Shown in pieces: positions 45,934 to 55,293 of a stretch of DNA of 64,000 bases. The stretch covers positions 1-64,000 of the forward strand of contig CAKVCL010000003.1 of the NCBI GenBank assembly GCA_934725855.1. Direction: 5' to 3'. Under the pieces are notes generated by a model. That model saw only the letters and a program-made list of their open reading frames with translations. It did no database searches and was not told where the DNA came from. The number at the start of each line of letters is the position of its first letter. Position 1 is the stretch's first letter. Source of the stretch: an uncultured Cellulosilyticum sp. (GTDB lineage Bacteria > Bacillota > Clostridia > Lachnospirales > Cellulosilyticaceae). The position numbers and the translations under genes are program-made.

Positions 45934-47103
45934 TTATAGTATCTCTTCTTCCTTTAATGTCTCATGAGTTTTACTGCCTTTAATCCACTCCACTTTTTCA
46001 TTTAAATAGTCAATACTATCTTTAACATTGACTAACATATTGGATACTTCTTCTTCTAATTTTTGCATTTCCCTAGCCATTTCTCCTAGTTCATCCTCTT
46101 TTTGTAAAAGCTCTACTGGCATGGTTTCTTGAAACTCACTTTTTACAGTTCTATGGACGTGACTTGCAATATAAAGAATCCTTTTAGTAAGGGAATTAGC
46201 GGTCAAATAAATACTTGCAAATGCAAACAATATAACAATTCCCATTCCTACAATCATAGAGGTTTTCACTTGCATCATACTAATATTGTCATCTTCTCTA
46301 TTATTAACAACCCCTAAAACCCATCCTGTTTCACCTAAAACCCCATAATTTATATCTACCTCTTCATTTAAGTAAAGGTCTTTTATGGTGGCCTTATATT
46401 GCTTACCAGTCACTAAGTCCTTGTCAAATAATTCTTTTGTATTGATGCTATTTTGGATTGCTAAAATTCTTTCTTCATTATATTGTCTAGCCCCCACGAA
46501 TACACTTCCATCTTTATTGGCAATAAAACAGATTTGTCCACTACTACTTTTGATAATCTGCTTTAACGCCTCTTCAGCCCTTACCACACCTATCACTGCG
46601 CCTTGTTTTTTTCCATTCTGACCCGTAATCGCTCTAAAGAATAAAATAAAACTTTCGTTATCATACTCTAATAAGTCAAATTGTCCCTTTTGTCCATTAA
46701 TGATCTTATCAAGCATTTCTTTATCTTTCACTTGAAATGGTACGCCTTCTCCTGTCGCACCTTCTCCGTCTAAATCAACAATCCCTATATCGTAAAAAGG
46801 TGATATGTAATCGATGAGTCTATCGGCTTTATCTTTCGCAGATAGATGCTCATCATTCATAAAATCACATTTCAAAAGATTTTCTATAAAGGCATCAGCA
46901 TCATAAACGCTATACTCCACTTGACTGATTGCTGCATTAACCACAATTTGTGCTTTTGTACTTTCTTTCTTATCGAGGATATCTTTATAAATAAACATCA
47001 CTGTAAAGTAATTGATGATGCAAATTCCTATAATTAATACTCCAATATCTATGAGCAATCTGGTCTTTATACTTTTTCTTCTCTTCTTTCTTATGTTCAG
47101 CAT
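45934..47103 (-). CDS. Cache-domain membrane receptor lacking an output domain
   Basis: 389 residues. A membrane helix at about 15-38, an extracellular dCache-like domain (40-280, with PFYDIGIVDLDGEGATGEGV and ETGWVLGVVNN), a second helix at about 283-305 and a HAMP-like coil follow. The protein ends at about residue 389 with a short coiled coil and no methyl-accepting, kinase, GGDEF or other output domain. This is not caused by an obvious frameshift. It may act through another receptor by mixed assembly. Most related receptors are longer, so truncation is also possible. Confidence 0.7.
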   Translation of the reverse strand: MLNIRKKRRKSIKTRLLIDIGVLIIGICIINYFTVMFIYKDILDKKESTKAQIVVNAAISQVEYSVYDADAFIENLLKCDFMNDEHLSAKDKADRLIDYISPFYDIGIVDLDGEGATGEGVPFQVKDKEMLDKIINGQKGQFDLLEYDNESFILFFRAITGQNGKKQGAVIGVVRAEEALKQIIKSSSGQICFIANKDGSVFVGARQYNEERILAIQNSINTKELFDKDLVTGKQYKATIKDLYLNEEVDINYGVLGETGWVLGVVNNREDDNISMMQVKTSMIVGMGIVILFAFASIYLTANSLTKRILYIASHVHRTVKSEFQETMPVELLQKEDELGEMAREMQKLEEEVSNMLVNVKDSIDYLNEKVEWIKGSKTHETLKEEEIL

Positions 47104-47203
47104 ATAATTCCTGTAAATACCTTTTTCTTTCTATAATATCAAGTATTAGGGAATATTGTCTATACCTTCCTATTCATTTTATTCCAAGCATAAAGTCTAA
47201 TTT

Positions 47204-48022
47204 TTAACCCACTGATTCATTGCATTCCTCATTTAATATAAACTTATTAATTCCCATAGCAACGCCATCATTTCCAACGGTATCCGTTACTCTATTCGCA
47301 AAGCTTTTAACGTAATCGCTGGCGTTTCCCATTGCAATACCGCACCCTACTGTTTTAAGCATTTCTACATCATTATCCCCATCTCCAAATGCATAGCTAT
47401 TTTCAATCGGTATATTCAAAATCTCTAAAGTTTTCTCAATCCCTTTAGCCTTATGATTACGTTTTGCAAATACTTCCAATAAGCATCCATTAATGCTATA
47501 GTAATAACCATAATCTGGATATTGATTTACAACGTCCTTGCAATGCTTTTCAATTTCTTCATTATCACAAAATATCTCCGCTTTATAAACTTCTACTTTA
47601 TCAATATCGTAATCTCTTTTGATCATTTCTAAAGGAACATTAATGCTCTCGCATACATTAACTAGCCTTTGACTCCCCTGTCTGATATATGAATGATGAC
47701 TTCCTTCTAAAACATATTGAATATCATGAGCATTTAATTCATTTGCTAATACTTTTACAAAAGCTTTATCCATCTTATCTTCATAAATCGTTTTTCCATT
47801 TAAAACAACTTGCGCCCCATTACTTAAAACAAACCCATCAAATCCAAAATCCCACAACTCATGACTGATAAAAGCATAAGGTCTCCCTGTAGCAATAAAT
47901 ACATAATGTCCTAATGATTGCAATTTATGGATTGCTTGTTTTACTGCTGGTGAAATATCATTTTTGCCATGAAATGTGTCAATAATTGTCCCATCTATAT
48001 CAAAAAATACTATCTTCTTCAT
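47204..48022 (-). CDS. HAD-superfamily (Cof-type) phosphatase
   Basis: 272 residues of the Cof/IIB HAD group. Motif I is FFDIDGTIIDT, motif II is IATGRPYAFISH, the conserved Lys lies in the FAKRNHKAKGIEKTL segment, and motif III is YAFGDGDNDVEMLKTVGCGI with AMGNA. Such enzymes dephosphorylate sugar phosphates, FMN or PLP. The gene is divergent from a DeoR-type regulator with repeated operator-like sites between them, which suggests a sugar phosphate substrate (inference). Confidence 0.9.
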   Translation of the reverse strand: MKKIVFFDIDGTIIDTFHGKNDISPAVKQAIHKLQSLGHYVFIATGRPYAFISHELWDFGFDGFVLSNGAQVVLNGKTIYEDKMDKAFVKVLANELNAHDIQYVLEGSHHSYIRQGSQRLVNVCESINVPLEMIKRDYDIDKVEVYKAEIFCDNEEIEKHCKDVVNQYPDYGYYYSINGCLLEVFAKRNHKAKGIEKTLEILNIPIENSYAFGDGDNDVEMLKTVGCGIAMGNASDYVKSFANRVTDTVGNDGVAMGINKFILNEECNESVG

Positions 48023-48088
48023 GCTGTTTTCTCCTTTTTATTATTAATATCCTTATCATAAAATTATCTATCTTACTTTTCTCATTTA

Positions 48089-48150
48089 TTATCATTTCAA
48101 CAATAAACTCTATTACTAATTATCATTTTATATTATTCGTTATCATTTTA
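48089..48150. promoter_or_regulatory. Three direct TTATCATTT repeats between HAD and DeoR genes
   Basis: TTATCATTT occurs at 48089-48097, 48120-48128 and 48140-48148. Spacings of 31 and 20 bp are close to three and two helical turns. This fits binding sites for the adjacent DeoR-type regulator on one face of the DNA, controlling both divergent genes. Confidence 0.55.
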
Positions 48151-48234
48151 TCTCATTTATTATAATGAGTCAATTGAATAATTGCTTTATTCAAGCTATA
48201 ATAAGACTAATTAATTTTAACAAGGAGCTATCAG

Positions 48235-48999
48235 ATGTTTATTGAAGAACGCTATAATCATATACTCACCTTACTAGAGCAAAATGGAAAAGTTCTTGTA
48301 AAAGATTTAAGCAAAACTTTCAATGTTAGTGAAAGTATGATTCGAAAAGATTTGCAGCTTTTAGAAAAGAAAAACTTACTTCAACGTACTTATGGTGGTG
48401 CTATCAGTGTGAACCATAAACTCGTTAATATTGAAAGTTTCCAGCATCGTATTCTCAAAAATCAAGAGATTAAACATCAAATTGCGCAGAAATCCCTAGC
48501 ATTTATCGAAGAAGAAGATACTATTTTCTTAGATGCTTCAACTACTTCATATATGATTGCAAAATCTATTATTGCACAGGACCTTTCCCTTACGCTTATC
48601 ACCAATATGACCCAGATTGCTTCACTTATTCCTACTTCATCTAAGGTTAAGTTCATATTCATTGGCGGTGACTATAATCCTCTTGTGGGGGGCTGTATTG
48701 GTTCTTATGCTATAGAACAAATAAAAGCTTATCGATGCACGAAGGCATTTATGGGATGTGGTGGAATTGATTTAAGTGATGGGACATTAAGTACGCCATT
48801 GTCAGAAGATGCTGCTACTAAAAAAGCTATCATGGGCATTTCAAAACAACTTTATTTGGTTACTTCTAATCAAAAATTTGAAACAAACTGTAGTTATAAC
48901 TTTGCTCACATTATGGATGTTACTCAAATTATTACGGAATGTACGCCAAGTGTTTCCATTCTTTCACAGTTAAAAGAATATAATATTCCTATGGGTTAA
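48235..48999 (+). CDS. DeoR/GlpR-family transcriptional regulator
   Basis: 254 residues. The N-terminal DeoR HTH (residues 1-57) is clear: ERYNHILTLLEQNGKVLVKD, VSESMIRKDLQLLEKKNLLQ and RTYGGAI. The C-terminal DeoRC sensor (75-235) has FLDASTTSYMIA, LTLITNMTQIASLIP, FIGGDYNPLVGGCIGSYA and the TKKAIMGISKQLYLV segment. This class usually responds to a sugar phosphate. It is divergent from the HAD phosphatase and is predicted to bind the TTATCATTT repeats. AAGGAG precedes the ATG. Confidence 0.92.
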   Translation: MFIEERYNHILTLLEQNGKVLVKDLSKTFNVSESMIRKDLQLLEKKNLLQRTYGGAISVNHKLVNIESFQHRILKNQEIKHQIAQKSLAFIEEEDTIFLDASTTSYMIAKSIIAQDLSLTLITNMTQIASLIPTSSKVKFIFIGGDYNPLVGGCIGSYAIEQIKAYRCTKAFMGCGGIDLSDGTLSTPLSEDAATKKAIMGISKQLYLVTSNQKFETNCSYNFAHIMDVTQIITECTPSVSILSQLKEYNIPMG

Positions 49000-49059
49000 A
49001 ATCCGGCATCTTTTAGATGGAATGATTTATTTTAGTTTAACCCTTATCTATATAAAAGC

Positions 49060-49089
49060 AAAAACACGAAGCTTCTGCTTCGTGTTTTT
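49060..49089. terminator. Bidirectional terminator
   Basis: A perfect 13-bp stem AAAAACACGAAGC (49060-49072) with its complement at 49077-49089 and loop TTCT. It ends the DeoR gene and the convergent small-protein gene. Confidence 0.92.
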
Positions 49090-49119
49090 AGTTGATATTT
49101 TTACTTTTCCGTTAAATAC

Positions 49120-49302
49120 TTAATTTTGCTTGCGGACAATTGTATATTCGTCTCCGACCTTGTAGTATGGACATCTTTTACTTTTATAATAGTTCATTCT
49201 AGCTAAATCATCTTCATCAATCATATAATCTATGCTGCATACATATTGTCTACTCTGTTCATCATACTCAAGATACATACAATTTTCACACATTGTCTTC
49301 AC
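49120..49302 (-). CDS. Small cysteine-rich protein (DUF6472-like)
   Basis: 60 residues with four Cys (CENC near the N-terminus, VCS in the middle, CPYY near the C-terminus), arranged as in the small Firmicute proteins labelled DUF6472. The core is CMYLEYDEQSRQYVCSIDYM. The pattern suggests a metal-binding fold. Function is unknown. The gene is 38 bp from the PotD-like gene and follows it on the same strand, so they may share a transcript. Confidence 0.75.
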   Translation of the reverse strand: MKTMCENCMYLEYDEQSRQYVCSIDYMIDEDDLARMNYYKSKRCPYYKVGDEYTIVRKQN

Positions 49303-49340
49303 CTTATCCTTTGCTAGTTCATCCCATCTATCGATGAACT

Positions 49341-50399
49341 TTAATCTAAATTAACTTTTATCTGAGTCCAAACCTCATCATACATTTGTTTTGTTTCTTG
49401 TGATAATGGTAGATAGATTTCACTTAAATACATTAATTCTTTTGGCATATAAGCATTTGGATTATTTCTTACATGTTCTGGCTGTTCTAATCTTGCTTCT
49501 TTATTAGGGGTTGTATAACCTATTTCATCTGCAATTCTAAGAGCCGCTTCTTTATCACTGACAAAATTAATAAACTCATGCGCCCCTTCTACATTAGCTG
49601 CATTAGCTGGAATACATAAGCTATCTATCCAGAAGTTAACCCCTTCCTTAGGAATGGTATACACTAGATTTGGATATTCATCTTGAAGATTCAAACCTTC
49701 ACCAGACCATATCATATTAAGCGCAGTTTCTCCTGCGGCAATCATCGTAGTTCCATTATCCACACCATATTTAGGGTCTACTAATTCTCTTTGCTCTAGT
49801 AAAATTTTCTTTGCTTCTTCTAATTCCTCTGCATTATCAGAATTCATAGAATAACCTAATTTCTTAAGCGCCATTCCAATCGTATCTCTATAAGTGTCAA
49901 ACATAAAGACTTGGTCTTTATATTTCGGGTCCCATAAAATATCCCAACTATCGACTTCTTCTTTAACTACATTTTTGTCATAGATGATACCTATTGTTCC
50001 AAACATATAAGGAACAGAGTAGTTGTTTCCCTTATCAATTTCTAAATCTAAATAGTCCTCATCCATCTGAGAGATATTTGGAATCTTATCTAAATCTAAC
50101 TTTTGAAGTAACCCTTCTTCTATCATCCTTGGCATTAAAGCATCTGATACTAAAACCACATCATACTTTACATCACTATTGGCTAGCTTTAAGTACATGG
50201 ATTCCATATCATCAAATTCATCCATTTTTACTTTGATTCCGTACTGCTTTTCAAATGCCTGAAGTGTTTCGGCATCGATATTGGCTCCATAATTAAAGAA
50301 ATTAATGCTTTTAGATTGTTTTTGAGCACAACCGGAAAGGCTCATGCTTATCCCAAGTATACACCCCATTAAAATTGCACCTTTAACCTTAATGTTCAT
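49341..50399 (-). CDS. PotD-like polyamine-binding lipoprotein, orphan
   Basis: 352 residues. The signal peptide ends in the lipobox LSGC (about residue 24). The mature part has INFFNYGANIDAETLQAFEK, SVPYMFGTIGIIYDKN and LNMIWSGEGLNLQ, the pattern of spermidine/putrescine-binding PotD proteins. No potABC genes are nearby, so it either works with a transporter elsewhere or is a sensor (inference). It is on the same strand as the small DUF6472-like gene. The TetR regulator lies upstream. Confidence 0.85.
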   Translation of the reverse strand: MNIKVKGAILMGCILGISMSLSGCAQKQSKSINFFNYGANIDAETLQAFEKQYGIKVKMDEFDDMESMYLKLANSDVKYDVVLVSDALMPRMIEEGLLQKLDLDKIPNISQMDEDYLDLEIDKGNNYSVPYMFGTIGIIYDKNVVKEEVDSWDILWDPKYKDQVFMFDTYRDTIGMALKKLGYSMNSDNAEELEEAKKILLEQRELVDPKYGVDNGTTMIAAGETALNMIWSGEGLNLQDEYPNLVYTIPKEGVNFWIDSLCIPANAANVEGAHEFINFVSDKEAALRIADEIGYTTPNKEARLEQPEHVRNNPNAYMPKELMYLSEIYLPLSQETKQMYDEVWTQIKVNLD

Positions 50400-50440
50400 T
50401 TTCTTTTACTCTCTTTCTGTTCTATACTTTTCCTTTTACA

Positions 50441-50983
50441 TTATATTCTTGCTAAATGCTTATAAACAATAGTCGCTATTTCTTCTGGTGTTTCTAGCAT
50501 CCCTGCTTCTACCCACTTAATGTAAGTATTACATAATGCCCCTGAATAATAGTAAAGCTCATACTTAGAATAGCGTGACTCAGGCTGAACATATTTATCC
50601 ATATAATCATTAAGTACACCTATGATTGCACCATACATATTCGCATGTACTAAAATCATAAGCTCTTTACTATATTTACGAAAGAAATCAAAGCAATGTG
50701 TAATATGCTTTAATTCTCTAAATCGCCCTATGTCCAGTCTTTTGCTCACCTCCTCCACATACTCATTCATGAGTTCATAGACATAATCCTTAAGTACTTC
50801 TGCCTTAGACACATAATATTTATAGAAGGTCATTCTGGATACATTAGCTAACTTTACCAGTTCTGTAACTGTAATTTGTTCTAGTGATTTATGACTCATG
50901 AGCTCAATTAACGCCCTAGCGATGCACATTCTTATATAACGATTTCTAGCAGTTAGATTGGTACCGCTTTCCGTTTGCCTCAT
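50441..50983 (-). CDS. TetR/AcrR-family transcriptional regulator
   Basis: 180 residues with the N-terminal HTH (RNRYIRMCIARALIELMSHK, ITVTELVKLANVSRMTFYKY and YVSKAEVLKDYVYEL). The C-terminal ligand domain is helical and of the kind found in regulators next to DegV-family genes. The gene is divergent from the DegV-like gene with 139 bp between the start codons, so the two are probably co-regulated, perhaps by a fatty acid or similar ligand (inference). Confidence 0.88.
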   Translation of the reverse strand: MRQTESGTNLTARNRYIRMCIARALIELMSHKSLEQITVTELVKLANVSRMTFYKYYVSKAEVLKDYVYELMNEYVEEVSKRLDIGRFRELKHITHCFDFFRKYSKELMILVHANMYGAIIGVLNDYMDKYVQPESRYSKYELYYYSGALCNTYIKWVEAGMLETPEEIATIVYKHLARI

Positions 50984-51122
50984 TGCTTTTATCCCTCATT
51001 TATTATTTGCATTTGTGTTTTTATTTACATTTTAGTACCTTTTGTAAATTGTATCACATAAAATAGCATAGTACAATTTAGGCATATTTATGACAGACCT
51101 TATATTACTGGAGGATAATGCT

Positions 51123-51965
51123 ATGAAATACGGAATAGTTGTGGATTCAGGTTGTGACCTTAAAACATTAAACCAAACGTTAAATCAAATCAATTTTACA
51201 AGAGTGCCTCTTAAATTAGATATAGGCGATAAAGTATTTGTTGATGATTTTAATTTAGATATTGAGTCTTATATGAAAGATATGTATGCTTACAAAGGTA
51301 AAACAGGAAGTGCTGCTCCTAGTCCACAAGCTTGGCTTGAAGCCTATGAAAAATCTGATTGTATTTTTGCTATTAGTATTACAAGCACTTTATCAGGTAG
51401 CTATGCCAGTGCTAAAACAGCTTACGATATGTTCAAAGAACAATATCCCGATAAAAAGATTCATCTTATAGACTCTCTTTCTGCTGGACCTGAAATTAGC
51501 TTGATTGCCGAGAAACTTGTGATCTATATTGAATCAGGTATGGATTTTGAAGCCATTTGTGAACAGATTGATGCTTATTGTAAACAAACTCACTTATTAT
51601 TCGTTCTTAAATCATTAGATAACTTCATTAAAAATGGACGTGTTAGCAAGGTTAAAGGGACACTAGCTGGACTTTTAGGGATTAAATTATTAGGCGTTGC
51701 TTCTGAGCAAGGTGATTTAGAACTTCTTCAGAAATGCCGCGGCAAACTAACTGCTTACGAGCATCTCAAAGATGAAATGCTTGTAAGAGGTTATAAAGGC
51801 GGCAAAGTCATTATTGCCCATTGTTTTGCTCCTGAATTAGCCAAATTTCTTAGTAACTCTCTTCGTGAACTCTTTCCAAATTGTTCCACAGAAATTATGC
51901 CAACCAGTGGCTTATGTAGTTACTATGCTGAACAAGGCGGCATTTTAGTTGGTTTTGAAGCCTAA
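51123..51965 (+). CDS. DegV-family fatty-acid-binding protein
   Basis: 280 residues from the ATG at 51123, which has GGAGG 8 bases upstream; an upstream in-frame ATG (51090) adds 11 residues without support. The DegV pattern is clear: GIVVDSGCDLKTL, KTGSAAPSPQAWLEAYE, FAISITSTLSGSYASAKTAY and FVLKSLDNFIKNGRVSKVKG. DegV proteins bind fatty acids, in some species as the FakB subunit of fatty acid kinase. It is divergent from a TetR regulator. Partner FakA is not in view. Confidence 0.9.
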   Translation: MKYGIVVDSGCDLKTLNQTLNQINFTRVPLKLDIGDKVFVDDFNLDIESYMKDMYAYKGKTGSAAPSPQAWLEAYEKSDCIFAISITSTLSGSYASAKTAYDMFKEQYPDKKIHLIDSLSAGPEISLIAEKLVIYIESGMDFEAICEQIDAYCKQTHLLFVLKSLDNFIKNGRVSKVKGTLAGLLGIKLLGVASEQGDLELLQKCRGKLTAYEHLKDEMLVRGYKGGKVIIAHCFAPELAKFLSNSLRELFPNCSTEIMPTSGLCSYYAEQGGILVGFEA

Positions 51966-52011
51966 TGGTAATTTTATTAATCTATTTACCTCATTCAATT
52001 ATAAAAAGAAC

Positions 52012-52047
52012 AAAACTCTAGAATTTTTTCCACTCTAGAGTTTTCTT
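52012..52047. terminator. Bidirectional terminator
   Basis: AAAACTCTAGA (52012-52022) pairs with TCTAGAGTTTT (52034-52044). It lies between the DegV gene and the convergent chemoreceptor gene. Confidence 0.85.
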
Positions 52048-52056
52048 TCATTTTTA

Positions 52057-53748
52057 TTAATTTATATATTTGATTTGATCAAGTATTCCTTTTAAATTAT
52101 CTGATTGAGCAGCCAACTCCTCACTAACACCTGCATTTTCCATTGCTATTCCTGCATTATTTGAAATTAAATGTCCAATGTCATCTACTTCCTTAGTAAT
52201 ACGAACTACTTCCGTTTTTTGTAAATCTATAGCCCTTAAAATATGTCCTGTCGCTTCTACTGCTCCTTCTATACGTTCTACTGTAATTGATAAATTGTTA
52301 ACCGTGCCATCTGCATCTTTGCTTCCGATTTCAATTGCCTTTAGTGTTTCTTCAATCATTTTTCTTGAATCATTTGCTGCCACAGCACATTGATCAGCCA
52401 ATTTAGAAATCTCTGTAGCCACAACAGCAAATCCTTTTCCTAATTCCCCTGCTCTAGCTGCTTCTATAGATGCATTTAAGGCTAACAAATTCGTCTGCTC
52501 AGCTATTTCATTAATAATATTTAATATACTAGATATATTTTGACTGGACTCATTAATTTTATCCATTGAATCAACCATTTGCACAACTTGTACTTTACTT
52601 TCATTAATACTGTCTTTTGCTAAATTTGTAAGCTCGTTGGCTTTTGAACATAGTTTTTCATTACTTAATGCTTGTTCCAATATATTGTGCATACCTTTTT
52701 CTACTTGTTTAATGGATTGGCTTTCTTGATTTGTTGATTCTGCCATTCCCTGTGAAGAATTAGCTATCTGATCTGCCCCTGAATAAACCGTTTTTGTAAT
52801 GGTATCCAATTGACTAAAGACACTATTTAAAAATTCTATAATTCGATTTATAGAATCTTTAAGTGGTCCAAAATCACCTTTATAGTCCTGTTCAATCTGT
52901 ATGGTTAAATCATGTTGTGCCATTCTATCTAACTTACTTGAAATATCTTCTATGTATAAGTTTAACATGTCTTCCATTTTCTTTAAGCTTGCTTCAAATT
53001 TTCCAACTTCACTTTGACCGCCTTGTGAAATTTCTGCCTTTAGGTTTCCTTCTGTGATCTCTTTAGCAACTATTGTTAAACTTTCAATAGGATCTGCCAC
53101 ATCATCTACCAACTTACCTACTTGTTTTTTTGCACTTTTTGCTAAGAAGAATGTATAGATGCCCAAAATTACTAAGAAAGCAACGCCACATACTTTAGTT
53201 CCCATAGCTGCTATTTTACCTCTTTGAGACATATAGTCTATCATTGTTTCAATTTGAATATTAAAATCATTTGAAATACTAGTGAGCTCATTATTGTATA
53301 TTTTCTTTGCATTATATTTTTTTGCTTCTTCTAGATTACTAATCATTAGCTCAACATATTCAAAATAACTCTCTAGTTGCATATCAATATTGCTATACAT
53401 CTCTTTTGCGGCATCTGTTTTCATCCTCTCTTTAATATTATTAAGGCTACTTTCTATTAATTCCTTCTGCTCTGTAATTAGGCCTACCTGTGTTTCCAAT
53501 TCATCATCTGATACTTCTAATAACCCTACTACTTGTGAGTTTAATTCATTCGCTTGCATTACTAACTTACCCAAACTGCCTTGACCTATACTATAAATAT
53601 CAAAAGTCCTATCAAAAACAATAATTAATATAATAATAATAAAATCTACAAATAAAATAGCTATCCCGTACTTCCCTGTTATACTATTTACTGCGTGCCT
53701 AATAGTAGCTCTAATAGATGTATCTATTTCTGTTTTTTTCTTTCTCAT
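52057..53748 (-). CDS. Methyl-accepting chemotaxis protein with four-helix-bundle sensor
   Basis: 563 residues. A membrane helix (about 29-46), an extracellular helical bundle (50-180), a second membrane helix (184-200) and a HAMP domain (about 205-260) precede a long coiled-coil signalling domain. Its tip hairpin ([20 protein letters not shown]) is intact. The gene lies 24 bp after that of a substrate-binding lipoprotein, on the same transcript, so the receptor may read that protein's ligand-bound form. The pair is unlinked to any permease. Confidence 0.87.
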   Translation of the reverse strand: MRKKKTEIDTSIRATIRHAVNSITGKYGIAILFVDFIIIILIIVFDRTFDIYSIGQGSLGKLVMQANELNSQVVGLLEVSDDELETQVGLITEQKELIESSLNNIKERMKTDAAKEMYSNIDMQLESYFEYVELMISNLEEAKKYNAKKIYNNELTSISNDFNIQIETMIDYMSQRGKIAAMGTKVCGVAFLVILGIYTFFLAKSAKKQVGKLVDDVADPIESLTIVAKEITEGNLKAEISQGGQSEVGKFEASLKKMEDMLNLYIEDISSKLDRMAQHDLTIQIEQDYKGDFGPLKDSINRIIEFLNSVFSQLDTITKTVYSGADQIANSSQGMAESTNQESQSIKQVEKGMHNILEQALSNEKLCSKANELTNLAKDSINESKVQVVQMVDSMDKINESSQNISSILNIINEIAEQTNLLALNASIEAARAGELGKGFAVVATEISKLADQCAVAANDSRKMIEETLKAIEIGSKDADGTVNNLSITVERIEGAVEATGHILRAIDLQKTEVVRITKEVDDIGHLISNNAGIAMENAGVSEELAAQSDNLKGILDQIKYIN

Positions 53749-53772
53749 GTTAGAATCTCCTTAACAATATAT

Positions 53773-54804
53773 TTATTTTGCTACATACTGACTACATTTT
53801 TCAAGTATTTCCTTTTTATTGTTGTTAGCCCACTCTACATCATCTTTTAAGATATGAATATCAGAATAAGGTAAAATGCCTTCACTAAGCTTAACATCTT
53901 CTCGTATAGGTCTTCGATTAAGTTTTTCTGCTGCAATTTCTTGGGCCTCTTTACTGGTTATAAAATCTATAAATTTCTTTGCATTTTCTACATGTGGTGC
54001 ATTACGAATAATGGCTGCTCCATCTGCACGACAGATTACTCCTTCTTTCATATAAACAACTTTTACTGGTGCTCCTTCTAACATATTCTTAATAGCACCT
54101 TCTTCATAAGTTAGTCCTACATAGTTTTCTCCTTCTACTACTGACTTATATACTTTTGAAGAACTTGTTAATAATTTCCCATCCAAATTTTTCATTAGTT
54201 TTTCCATATACCCCCAGCCATTTTCCGGGTTACCTTTTCCCATAGCATTCAATATATTAATTACTTGCTCATAGGCTGAAGAAGACTTTTCTGGTGTACA
54301 ATGCGCAATTTTTCCTTTAAGCCTTTCATCCAATAAATCCTCATATCCTTCTATAGGAATATCCTTACATAAATCCGTATTCACAATTAGAACACTTGGT
54401 ACTAATGTAAAAGAAGTAACTAACCCTGAATCATTCCTATATTCATTGATAATATCTTTTTCATTGGTTGAATAATAGGTTTGGAATAAATTGCTATTGC
54501 TTTTTAATAAGGCAACTGTTCCTCCCCAAATTAAATCTGCTCTAGGATTTTCACTCTCCTCACTAATTTGCTCTAATAAAGTACCCGTTCCTCCACTAAT
54601 TACTTCTACTTGGATTTGGGTTTCTTGTTCAAATTTTTGCAATATAGGCCATATAAAATCTGTATTATGAGGCGAATAGATTACTAACTTTTCCATACTC
54701 TCAGAATTCGTCTTAGGTTTCTCCCATTTCTCTACTTCAACCTTTTGGCATCCTGTCAGTGCTAAACAAATTAATAGAAAAAAACCTACTATAATTCTTT
54801 TCAT
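53773..54804 (-). CDS. FbpA-like substrate-binding lipoprotein, paired with chemoreceptor
   Basis: 343 residues. The signal peptide ends at LTGC (about residue 19). The mature part follows the FbpA/AfuA type of class II binding protein: LVIYSPHNTDFIWPILQKFE, ISGGTGTLLEQISEE, RADLIWGGTV and VGLTYEEGAIKNMLEGAPVK. Ligands in this class include ferric iron, 2-aminoethylphosphonate and hexose phosphate; I cannot choose. No ABC permease or ATPase gene is adjacent. The next gene downstream is a chemoreceptor at 24 bp. Confidence 0.85.
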   Translation of the reverse strand: MKRIIVGFFLLICLALTGCQKVEVEKWEKPKTNSESMEKLVIYSPHNTDFIWPILQKFEQETQIQVEVISGGTGTLLEQISEESENPRADLIWGGTVALLKSNSNLFQTYYSTNEKDIINEYRNDSGLVTSFTLVPSVLIVNTDLCKDIPIEGYEDLLDERLKGKIAHCTPEKSSSAYEQVINILNAMGKGNPENGWGYMEKLMKNLDGKLLTSSSKVYKSVVEGENYVGLTYEEGAIKNMLEGAPVKVVYMKEGVICRADGAAIIRNAPHVENAKKFIDFITSKEAQEIAAEKLNRRPIREDVKLSEGILPYSDIHILKDDVEWANNNKKEILEKCSQYVAK

Positions 54805-55093
54805 AGTTTTCCCCCTATCTACTTTTTATTTACTTTGTACACCAAAGAAATTTCTGTAGTCTCTATTGACTATTTCGCTTACATTATATCATATTTCGAT
54901 ATTTTTTATTTCTTTTTAAAATATTATTAAATAATTTGACTATTATTTCTTTTATATTATCTGATTCATCTATATATTCACACTATAGTTCCCGTATGTT
55001 AAAATTTCATCTAACAATTCATTTAGACGTTCTTGAGATAAGGCTTCTATTCTTATCAAACAAATTATTTTCTTCCAGAAAGGATGTTATATT

Positions 55094-55252
55094 ATGAATA
55101 CAAATGAAGCTTTAATCGTTATTGATGTTCAAAACGAATACTTTGAAGGTGGCAAAATGTCAATTACCTATCCTGAAAATAGCTTTGATAATATAAAAAA
55201 AGTATTAGAAATTAGCGGTGATGTCACTTTCGAAAAGAACAAACCACTGTAA
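55094..55252 (+). pseudogene. N-terminal remnant of an isochorismatase-like hydrolase
   Basis: 52 codons behind an AAAGGA site. MNTNEALIVIDVQNEYFEGG followed by KMSITYPENSFDNIKKVLEI is the start of a cysteine hydrolase of the isochorismatase family, with the catalytic Asp11. The catalytic Lys and Cys come later in the family and are missing here. The reading frame runs into the stem of a terminator and stops. The gene is truncated, though a short product might still be made. Confidence 0.6.
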
Positions 55253-55286
55253 AATAAATCTCTTCTTTTACAGTGGTTTGTTCTTT
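55234..55286. terminator. Bidirectional terminator with 21-bp perfect stem
   Basis: The stem is 55234-55254 with 55266-55286, and the loop is 11 nt. It overlaps the end of the isochorismatase remnant and serves the convergent TetR gene. Confidence 0.9.
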
Positions 55287-55293
55287 AATTTTA

